Origin: Thraustochytrium sp. TN22
Taxonomy: Eukaryota; Sar; Bigyra; Thraustochytrida; Thraustochytriidae
Direction of reading: 5' to 3'
Length of the DNA: 64,000 bases
NCBI GenBank assembly: GCA_013306675.1
Contig: JABLUY010000110.1
Span: 1-64,000 of the forward strand
A program made the position numbers and the translations under genes. Below, in pieces: positions 53,397 to 62,000 of the stretch (positions within the stretch are counted from its first letter, which is position 1; the number at the start of each line of letters is the position of its first letter). The notes under the pieces were generated by a model. It ran no database searches, had not been told where the DNA came from, and worked only from the letters and a program-made list of their open reading frames with translations.

Positions 53397-54021
53397 GCTC
53401 TCGCTCGCGCTGCAGTGCTGCCTGGCGATTCTGGTCTGCTGCTCGCTCGCCTGCGCGAGCGCCGCGCGCCAGGGCTCCGGAGCGCTCCGGACTCCGGAGG
53501 CTCGTCACAGATTCCCCGCAACCCCGCCGCACTACGACAAGCGCACGCAGGCGCTGCAGGCGCTCCGGCCGGGCCGGATCGAAAGCAGAGAGCGTCCGCC
53601 GCAGTGGCCGCAGTGCCGCACCACAACTTGGAGTTCGTGGTGATGGCCGGCCACGGGTCGGAGTCCGCTGCACTAACTTACTGCGCGGCGTGCGGATGAT
53701 CTTTGCTCGCTTGAGAGCTTCTCGAAGGTACTGGTGGCGGCGTACGTGGTCACGGGGCCATCGGCCGGACGCGCGTGCTTCGCCGGGCCGCCGTGCAGCG
53801 GCGCGGTGTCGCGAAGATGAAGGCCCGAAGGTGAGGAACCCGACTGGCGGCTCCGTGAGCCACGGTCCTCTCATGGCGCCGCAGCCGCAGCGTCATTTTG
53901 GAGCCTGCGTCGCGGCGTCGGGCGAGCTTGTGATCACTGCCGAGCCCCGAGACGCTGGCTGGCGGCCAGCAGCCTGACGACGCTCGCCATCGCTGCTGTC
54001 GCCAGCCAGTGGCCTGGATCG

Positions 54022-54037
54022 TGGTACCATGGTACCA
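54022..54037. promoter_or_regulatory. 16-bp perfect palindrome TGGTACCATGGTACCA
   Basis: Perfect dyad in the shared upstream region of the GST and hydratase genes, with another GGTACCA half-site at 54047-54053. It could be a dimeric transcription factor site or coincidental. Confidence 0.3.
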
Positions 54038-54732
54038 TACCGGGGCGGTACCAGTTCTTAGGCCTGACTGCAGTGGTACTTGCGTCGAAGAAGAATGCTT
54101 CGGAGCAGAATGGAACAGTGGCCTTGGTGGCTGCAGTGCAGGCAGGCGGCTGCAGCCATGGCGAGTCTGAGCCAGAGTTCCGAGTGCTGGTAAATTAGGC
54201 CATTGCTTTTGACGTGGCCGCCGCCAGCAGCGGTTGCACTGCAGTCTTGATGAACGGTCAGAACGGCGGCCCAGCCCGAGCCTCGGTCGCGGACGACCGT
54301 GGACGGCGCGCCAGCGGCCAGCCTGAGTTGGAGAAGTTCGCTTTCGGCAAAAGCATCCCTGTCGGAGCGGCGTTCCGAGCAAGGCGGGAAACCGGCCGGG
54401 CCCAGCCATGACCACGATACGAACCGCCAACGTGGGACGGCGCAACGCGGACCTCGGATGGGGACGGTCTCACGCCGCCCCAAGTACGAGCAGCATGGCG
54501 TGACGGACACGGCCAGGCACGCCGGGACTGGGACTCGCTTGGCTCGGCGGACTGACAGGCGCAAAGGCGGGCGCTGCGCCGGGCCACGCCCAGCGCAGCC
54601 GGAACGCGCGGCGCAGCGCGGCGCGACGTGGGGCAGACCTGCAACGAGGCTCGAGGTTGTACGTTCGTGCGCGTACGTGTCCGGGCGCCGCCGCGTTCAA
54701 GGGCCGGTTCGACGTGGAGGCGCGCAAACAAA

Positions 54733-55554
54733 ATGCCCGAGTACAAGTGCATGACGGTGGAGCGCGACTCGCGCGGCTGGGACGTGGTGACGCTCAACCG
54801 ACCGGAGAAGCTGAATGCGGTGAGCCCGACGCTCATGACGGAGCTGCTCTCGTACTTTTCAAGCCTGGACACGGACGACCTCATCAAGCACGAGAAGGGC
54901 GCGCCGCAGCCGCGCGCGATTCTGCTCAAGGCCAACGGCCGCTCGTTCTGCGCCGGCCTGGACCTGACCGAGGGCGGCGGCGGCCTTGGCGAGATGGACG
55001 GCACCTACGTCTTCAACGCGCAGCGGCGGCCGGCGCAGATCGTGCTGGCCATGCGCAGGGTCAAGCAGCCCATCGTGGCGCTCCTGCACGGGTCTGCAGC
55101 CGGCTTTGGTCTCGGCCTCGCCCTCGCGTCCGACGTGCGCCTCGTGGCGCGCGACTTCCGCTGCAACGTCGCCATGGCCAAGATCGGTCTCACCGGCGCC
55201 GACGTCGGCATCTCCTATTTCTTGCCGCGCGCCGTGGGCCCCAGCATGGCCGCGGAGATGATGATGACCGGCCGGTTCATGCACGCTGACCGTGCCTACC
55301 AGCTCGGCTTTGCCAACGGCATCTACGAGTCCTACGACGACCTCCTCCGCGCCGGCGTCGAGACCGTCCAGGCCATGGTCGACACCATGACGCCCATGTC
55401 GCTCTTCCTGACCAAGGAGGCCCTTGACCTCTCGCTGCAGTCGCCCAGCCTCCACAGCTCCGTCGCCCTCGAGGACCGCCAGCAGCTCATGGCCCTCAAG
55501 GACCCCGAATTTGCCACCTACCTTAAGAAGGGTTTTAGCAAGGGTAAAATTTAA
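54733..55554 (+). CDS. Enoyl-CoA hydratase/isomerase family protein
   Basis: A 273-residue crotonase-fold enzyme; the start is the ATG at 54733 in an AACAAAATGC context, and the frame open upstream is not credible. The oxyanion-hole segments are GRSFCAGLDLTEGG and HGSAAGFGLGLALASDVRLV (usual GGG replaced by GFG). The catalytic-region segment is KIGLTGADVGISYFLPRAVG, which keeps an Asp but has no Glu at the classic hydratase Glu164-type position, and is closest to bacterial EchA-type proteins. Function is therefore likely enoyl-CoA hydration or isomerisation in fatty acid or branched-chain acid breakdown, with the exact reaction uncertain. No peroxisomal PTS1 (C-terminus KGKI) or clear presequence. 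Confidence 0.88.
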   Translation: MPEYKCMTVERDSRGWDVVTLNRPEKLNAVSPTLMTELLSYFSSLDTDDLIKHEKGAPQPRAILLKANGRSFCAGLDLTEGGGGLGEMDGTYVFNAQRRPAQIVLAMRRVKQPIVALLHGSAAGFGLGLALASDVRLVARDFRCNVAMAKIGLTGADVGISYFLPRAVGPSMAAEMMMTGRFMHADRAYQLGFANGIYESYDDLLRAGVETVQAMVDTMTPMSLFLTKEALDLSLQSPSLHSSVALEDRQQLMALKDPEFATYLKKGFSKGKI

Positions 55555-56165
55555 TCGATGTCTCCCAGTTGGATTGATTCCACTCCACCGGCCAAGCTGC
55601 ACGACTGCACTGCGATTGATTCTTGACCGGCTGACTTGTTGGAATTCTTCGCGTCGCTTGAGCTCGAGCCTGCGAGTGAGCTTGCGCATGCGCGTTGTCA
55701 AAAAGTACAAGGCCAAGTTAATCAGATCATGAGGACTCCAGCAAAAGTACATCTCAGGTCGCAATGTCTGGCCACCCTTTGTCTCATTCTTTACATGTCA
55801 GGCCGTCATCGTCTCGGCAGTCGCCTCTCTTCTCCGCTTGTACCAGGCAGAGGCTGGAGGCCGGCCGTGGCACTAGCATCTGCGTCCCGCTCGTCAAATC
55901 AGCCTGGCGTCGCTTTTCATCCAAAGCCAAAAGCTCCAGCAGCCCGTATCGGGCACCGGTATCCCGGCCACGCCACGCCACGGTCCACGCCGTACGTCGC
56001 AGAATGGTGGACGTGCCTTGCCGGAACCTCTGGCCGCTCCGCACCGCTGGCACCTGCGCAACGCAGAGCAGCGAAGGCCACGGCGGCGGCACCCCGTCTA
56101 GCCGATGCTGACGCTCGAGAGGCTTGTGCCGGCCTCCCGCTCGCAGAGCGCGATCCCAGGCCGCG
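55555..56165. other. Intergenic region
   Basis: 611 bp between two plus-strand genes; contains the hydratase 3' UTR and the next promoter. No gene, repeat or RNA was recognised. Confidence 0.4.
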
Positions 56166-56600
56166 ATGTCGTGCCCCGTGGTCGGGGCGGTGGACGCCGC
56201 GGACCGGCCGGACGCGCAGGTGAGCGACTTTGTGAGCGCGGGCAACGTGGCGCGGGCCGAGGCGCTGCTGCAGGGCGTGGAGTCCGTGGTGCCCACGTGC
56301 GCCGTGCCGCAGGCCAACTTCGTGCGCTGCCAGCGAAAGGTCGCCGAGAGCGGCGAGGGCAACTGCGTGCGCGAGGCGGACTGCTACATCGGCTGCGACC
56401 GCTTCGCGACCAAGCGCCGCCGCCAGGTCTTCGCGGCGTGCGATGACAAGCTGCCCGGCGCGTCGCGGCCCTCGGTCCACGCGCGCTTCTTCCACTGCCT
56501 CCGCGACAAGGAGGAGAAGCACTGTCTCGACGCGCTGCAGGCCTTTAACGAGTGCGGCCGCGACGCCGTTGCTGCTGCTTCCGCTGCTGGCTCTGCATGA
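56166..56600 (+). CDS. Small Cys-rich CHCH-like protein
   Basis: A 144-residue protein from the ATG at 56166; another in-frame ATG lies 14 codons upstream. After a 45-residue helical lead (DFVSAGNVARAEALLQGVES), ten regularly spaced Cys follow: CQRKVAESGEGNCVREADCY, IGC, FAACDDKL, then HCLRDKEEKHC and CLDALQAFNEC. The last pair has Cx8C and Cx9C spacing, close to the twin Cx9C coiled-coil-helix-coiled-coil-helix proteins oxidised by Mia40 in the mitochondrial intermembrane space. I cannot match it to a named family member. The short tail is Ala/Ser-rich. Its stop is only 31 bp from the stop of the convergent gene at 56632. Confidence 0.68.
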   Translation: MSCPVVGAVDAADRPDAQVSDFVSAGNVARAEALLQGVESVVPTCAVPQANFVRCQRKVAESGEGNCVREADCYIGCDRFATKRRRQVFAACDDKLPGASRPSVHARFFHCLRDKEEKHCLDALQAFNECGRDAVAAASAAGSA

Positions 56601-56631
56601 TGGGAATCAAAGCAAAAACGTAAGGTAAAAC

Positions 56632-58389
56632 TCATTGTGTCATTGTGTCATGGCTGGCTGCGCCGCCTGGAGGCGACGAGCGCCTCTTGGCAAGCCGAGC
56701 GTCATGCTTGGTGTTAGCTTCACCACCACCACTCTTGTGTGCCTCCCGCTGTCGGGCAAGGCCGGCGAGCTGCTCGTACGAGACCAGCGTCACGTGCGGG
56801 TGCGAATTGTCAAGGTGGCTCGCAAGGGAGGCGACTTGGTCCAGGGCCGACGTCTGGATGATGTACAGGTAGTGCACGCCACCCGCAGGCAAGCTCGCCA
56901 GGAGTTGCGCGCACGTCTCCGGCGACAAGTTCAGGCCGTCCACGCCATTGCCCGGGGCCCAGTTCGTGACGGGCCGGAAGAGCACGACACTGTCGTGGCC
57001 AGAACCCACCACGCGGTAGGACTCACCGTGCAGCAGCATGTCCGGAATCGGCACCGGCCAGGGCACGTCGTTGAGAAAGAACGACTTGACTGCGTGCGCC
57101 GGCCCGAGGTAGCGCGGGAAGTAGTCTCGCTCCGCCGCGCCCCAGCGAAAGAACCACTCCCAGTGCACGCTGCCGGACGTGTTCATCAAGCGGGCATCTG
57201 CGTCCATCTGCTGCACAAAGCGCGCCTGGTCCTCGGCCGAGAACATGCTGGGGTACGCGTACAGCGTGCCGGAGGGCGGGAAGATGAACCAGTCGCGCCC
57301 GCTGCGCGCGCCCTGCGCCATGTACCAGCGCAAAATGTCCGGCGCCAGCCGCAAGAGATTGGGCGAGAGCGTCCACGTCAGCGGAAAGCAGGCCGCCGAC
57401 GGCCCCGCGCAGGCTGCAGCGCGCTCGCGCATGTGCGCGCTCGCGAAGCCCTCCACAAAGTTCAAGTTGTCCATGTCGCCGTACACGAGCGCCACGTACG
57501 TCCGGCGCGGGTCGTAGCGCAAGACCTCGCTAGGCGGCTGTCGCAGCGGCGCCTCCAGCGCGGGCCGCCCGCTCCAGAACGCCAAGTTGCGCGTATCCGC
57601 GGAGGCCACCTGGCCCAGCTCTGCGAGGCAGTCCGTCTCTGCCTCAAAGGTGTACCCGCCCAGCACCTTGACCTGCGTGTTGTAGCCGTACACGCGCACC
57701 GGCCGCCGCCACGGCGCGGCGCGCACCACGCGCTGCAGCCAGGCGTGCGCAGGCGTGCGCGGCACGCACTCGAGCGCCTGGAAGTTCGCCAGCAGTCGCT
57801 CCTTGACGATAAAGTCCACGAGCCGGCCGCGCCGCAGCGCGCTCACCTCCTGGATCGCAAGCGAGGTCGTCGCGTTCGCCACCGCCTCGGCCTCCGCCAG
57901 CGCGCGTGCGCGCGACCAGCCCCGCGCGTCCGCCTTGACCACCGCGCCCGCCGGCAGCAGGCGCGCGTCGCCCACCGGCACGGCCCGGAGCACGCCGGCC
58001 AGCGTCACGACCGTGTCGAGCGTCGCCTCGGCCTCGCCGGCCTCGTACAGGATCGCGCCGTAGCGCGCCGACGCGTTGCGCGCAAAGTCCTCGGCCCACA
58101 CGCGCGGCGCGTCCTTCTGCTCGTCCCCCAGCAGCTCGCGCAGCCAGAACTCGTCGCCCTCGGCCTCGTCCAGGTCCAGGTACACGCTCGCCGCGCGCTC
58201 GCGGTTGCGCAGGCCGGCGGCCGCGGCCGCGGCCACGCGCGTCGCCTCGTCCGCGCCCCTGAGCACCACCACGAGCTCCAGCGCGCGCGCGCCGCCGGCC
58301 TGCAGCGTGCCCGCGACGGCGACCGCGATGGCGACCGCGACCCTCGCCGTGGGCGCGCGGCGCCGGCGCCGGCGCAGGGCCGACGGCAT
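56632..58389 (-). CDS. Secreted GxGYxYP-family putative glycoside hydrolase
   Basis: A 585-residue protein with an N-terminal signal or anchor (Arg-rich start, then VAVAIAVAVAGTLQAGGARA, residues about 17-36). The central and C-terminal region resembles the GxGYxYP family of putative glycoside hydrolases: VALVYGDMDNLNFVEGF, LTWTLSPNLLRLAPDILRWY, DWFIFPPSGTLYAYPSMF and a C-terminal TNWAPGNGVDGLNLSPETCA. The naming motif is altered: SGxGYxYP reads SGTLYAYP here. Family function is inferred from fold and bacterial genomic context, not well characterised. Several N-x-S/T sites suit the secretory route. The tail after about 540 is Lys/Ser-rich. Divergent from the SNF2 gene. Confidence 0.62.
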   Translation of the reverse strand: MPSALRRRRRRAPTARVAVAIAVAVAGTLQAGGARALELVVVLRGADEATRVAAAAAAGLRNRERAASVYLDLDEAEGDEFWLRELLGDEQKDAPRVWAEDFARNASARYGAILYEAGEAEATLDTVVTLAGVLRAVPVGDARLLPAGAVVKADARGWSRARALAEAEAVANATTSLAIQEVSALRRGRLVDFIVKERLLANFQALECVPRTPAHAWLQRVVRAAPWRRPVRVYGYNTQVKVLGGYTFEAETDCLAELGQVASADTRNLAFWSGRPALEAPLRQPPSEVLRYDPRRTYVALVYGDMDNLNFVEGFASAHMRERAAACAGPSAACFPLTWTLSPNLLRLAPDILRWYMAQGARSGRDWFIFPPSGTLYAYPSMFSAEDQARFVQQMDADARLMNTSGSVHWEWFFRWGAAERDYFPRYLGPAHAVKSFFLNDVPWPVPIPDMLLHGESYRVVGSGHDSVVLFRPVTNWAPGNGVDGLNLSPETCAQLLASLPAGGVHYLYIIQTSALDQVASLASHLDNSHPHVTLVSYEQLAGLARQREAHKSGGGEANTKHDARLAKRRSSPPGGAASHDTMTQ

Positions 58390-58813
58390 CGCCCCGGCGG
58401 ACTCCGAAGCCGACGCGGCGGGGTTCTGGTCGCGGGCGCCGCGTCGGCGGCGTCGGGGTTCTGGTCGTGCCTGCCTCGGCCGGATGGATGCATGGATGGA
58501 ATTTCAAACCTTCAACGCCGGCGCGGGCAGCGGCGACGGCGGCGGCAGCGGCGGCGGCGGCGCGCGCGGGCGGGCCCGCGCCGCGGGCGCAGCGCGCGAC
58601 GCGGCAGCTCCCCGCCCTGGAGGTCCGCCGGCGAGCGAGCGGGAGAGTGCTGCGCGGGCCGGGGCCCGGCAGTGGGCTCCGAGAGCGCGAGCTCCTGGCG
58701 CGCTCCCTTCGCCGACGCTGACGCGACGCAGGCGTACGAGGGCCAGTCGCTGCGTGCAGGCGAGCGAGCGAGCGAGCGAGGAGCAGAGCGCTCGCAGGCG
58801 GTACTGCGCGAGC
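58390..58813. promoter_or_regulatory. Bidirectional promoter region, GxGYxYP gene / SNF2 gene
   Basis: 424 bp, with GGC triplets (58530-58560) and GAGCGAGCGAGC tetramers (58760-58785) near the SNF2 start. No coding call is made here. Confidence 0.4.
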
Positions 58814-59043
58814 ATGGCTGGAAGGCGTCGCACAGCGACTGCCCGCGGCGGTGGTGGCGGTGGCGCCGCGGCGCCTCGGAGAACCAGCCGACGCTTGAAG
58901 CGCGAGGATGAGGCAGCCAAGCACCAGGGTCTGCAAGACCAGCAGGGTCAGCAAGACCAACAAGATCAGCAGGGTCTGCAAGATCAGCAAGACCAGCGGG
59001 GTCAGCAGGATCAGCAAGACCAGCAGGCCTCGGCCTCCTTGAG

Positions 59044-59088
<45 letters not shown>

Positions 59089-62000
59089 ATCCTCGTCCTC
59101 ATCCTCGGCGGCGGCAGCGGCGGCAGCGGCGTCTTCAGAGTCGGCGCCAGTGCAGACGACGAGGACGGGCAGGCAGCGCAAGAAGCCCACCTTTTTCGGT
59201 GCCGAGCTGTCGACACCAAGCAAGCGTGGCAAGGCCAAAAAGGAGCAAGGGGAGGGCGTTTCCAAGGCAGGACCAGCCGAGGCGGCTGCGCCCGAGGACG
59301 CGATCACGTTGGATGCGCAGGCGCTCAACCAGCGGTGTTTCCGAGTCAACTACAGCCGCATCGGCGCGGCCGTGCCAGACACCATCTCGTTTCTGACGGG
59401 CCAGCCCATGGCGACACCGGAGGACTGGGCTTCGACCGAGGCCAGCTCACGGGCGGCCACCTTCAGCGAGACATGCAGAAAGATCGCGAACGCGCCGCAC
59501 GCGCGGCGCGCCCCGAACGGTAGCCTGCGACGCGCGACAGAGGTGAACATCCTTTCGGTCAAGGGCAGGTCGTACTTTGACGCCTTCCGGCGCGTGGGCC
59601 ATGTCGATCTGCTGCTCCACTTCCACGACAAGAGCAAGCCGGATATGCTCGCTTACACTCCGGCCGGGACGGGGCGCGTGCCGACGGTAAACGGGAAGTC
59701 GGCGCGCATGGCGGCGGCCGATGCGGCGCGCCTGCTCTGGCGCGCCGACACGGGCGAGCCGGCCGCCGTGGAGTCGCCCGTCTCCATGGCGAAGCTGTGC
59801 AACATCATCTACCAGGACAAGATCAGCGTGGAGGGCGCCGAGGCGCAAGCCGCGGAGTCGCCCGATGATCTTGTAGCGTGGATCGACATGGTGACCGTGT
59901 ACCAGAATCCGACGGTCTCACAGTGGGGGTCGCCGCTGCTACGCTGCGTGACGCAGGTCGGCCCGCTGCGCGACGGCGCCATGCGCCTGCGCGTGCACCT
60001 CTACGTAGGCCGCCTCATGTTCTGGCTCATCGCGGACGAGGGCCTGCGCGTGCTGATGCGGCCGCTGGTCCCGGCCGCCGCTGTGCCGGGCCCGACCTCG
60101 ACGCTGCCGGCCGTGGACCCGGTCTTTCGGCGCAGCCTGGACGACTTGAGCGCGCCCTCGCACGAAGCGCGCTTCTCGGCGTCCATGCTCCTGCGCGCAC
60201 ACGAGAGCACCGGGTACGCGGAGTACGCCGCTGGCACGCCGGACGGCATCGCGCTGAGCATGCGCGACTACCAGCTGCAGACGCTGCGCTGGATGATCGA
60301 CCAGGAACGTCTGCCGCGCGGACTGAACGGCTGCTTCTGGGAGGAGCGCCGCTGGGCAGACGCCGATGCGGAGGCCGGCTCCTTTTACTTTTCGAGCGAG
60401 CTGGGCGAGCTGCGGCTCGAGGCGCCACCGCTCGTGCGCGGCGGCCTGATCTGCGAGGAGATGGGACTCGGCAAGACGCTTGAGTTCATCGCGCTCGTGT
60501 TGCACGACCGCAGCGAGCCAGAGCTGGACTTTACGCCGGCGCCGGGCCTCGTGCCGTCGCACGCCTCGCTTGTGGTCGTGCCGGACGCCCTGCTGCCACA
60601 GTGGGCGCAGGAGCTGGAGAAGTGTCTGCGCGAGCCGGCCCGTCTCCGCATCGGCACCTTGGAATTCCAGACAGAGCGCCGCCAGACGCACGCGTCGCTG
60701 CGCCTGCTGCCGTGCTGCGCGCCGTCCGCCGAGGCGGCCACGCTCATCGAGTCGCTGCGCGTCGACCAGTGGGTCGAGGCCGAATCGGGCGCCGCCTGCG
60801 AGGCACTGGCCAGTTGCGACATCGTGCTGGCCACCTACCGCAGCGTGCAGCGCTGCGGCAAGCTCGTGGACCGCGTGCACTGGCGCCGCGTTTGCCTGGA
60901 CGAGATGCAGGAGATCCGCAGCTCCACCACGGACCTGGCGCGCAGGTGCCAGCGCTTGCGCGCGCGGTCTCGCTGGATGATCTCCGGCACGCCCATTTAC
61001 ACCGGAATCGACGACATTCACGGTGAGCTCAACTTCTTGGGCATTGTGCCCTTTTCGTGCGCCAATTCTGTCGACGGCTTCTGGGACCTCTGCGTCAAGA
61101 AGCCGTACAACGCGCGCGAGGAAATTGCCTTGGAGCGCCTCGGCCTGCTCCTGGACCACGTCATGATGCGCCACTCCAAGCAGCAGACCTATGTGCAGGA
61201 CCCGGCGCAGTGCATCCTGCAGCTCCCGGCCGCCACGGTGCGCTACGTGGGCGTGCCGCTCAAGGAGCGCGAGCGCGCGCTCTACATGTACCTCGAGGTC
61301 TTCGCCGTCAAGGCCGTTGGCCTGCTTGAGGGCCGCGCCAATCTCCTCGAGGCGGGCCGCGCGCACCTGCGCGACGGTGCGGGCGGCGGGGCCGGCGGCA
61401 GGCCTTGGACCGTGGGCGCCGAGTTGCTGCGCAGCTTCGCGTCTTCACCGCACCTCGTCAACGGAGGCAACGGCGCCGCGCCGCAGCTCAACCGCGTCAA
61501 CACCTTTGTGCGCGCCGTGCAGCAGGCGCTGCGCGCGCGCTCGCGGAACAGGTCCGCGCACCAGGCCGGCACGCTCTTCTCCGACTTCCTAGCCATGCCC
61601 GCCGACGAGCTGCGCGACCTGCTGCTCTCAGACAACGCCACCGCGGCCGCGCCCTCGGCCGCGGGCGCCGCCGCAGGCGCGCAGCAGCCGCAGCAGCAGC
61701 AGCAGCAGCGTGGCATTCGCCAGCAGTTCGCCGCCACGGCGGGCGCCGGCGCCGGCGCGGCCGCAAATGCCGTGCGCGAGCACATCGCCGAGCGCCTCAA
61801 GGAAACGGAAGAGAAGCTGGTGGCCGCCGACAAGGCCTGCAGCGAGGCGCGCAGCGGCCTGCCTCGGCGGCGCTGGCGCTGGGCCTTCCAGGCCATCACC
61901 AGCGGCAAATACCACGCGTTGCAGCTCATGCACAGCAAGGTGCGCCCCGACCAGTGGGCCGCCCTGCGCGCCTACACCGAGGCTGCGTCCTCCAGTGTGC

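Larger units (their letters stand above)
53320..54732. promoter_or_regulatory. Divergent intergenic region, GST / enoyl-CoA hydratase
   Basis: 1.4 kb with a CCTG tetramer array (53358-53396), a 16-bp perfect palindrome (54022-54037) and no supported coding frame. Long frames on both strands are of mixed composition without homology. Confidence 0.45.

Noticed and set aside
54058-54564. Minus-strand frame near 54.4 kb as a fourth TGVLP paralogue
   Set aside because: Only a loose R..V..GP..FP similarity; the core RER and TGVLP residues are absent.
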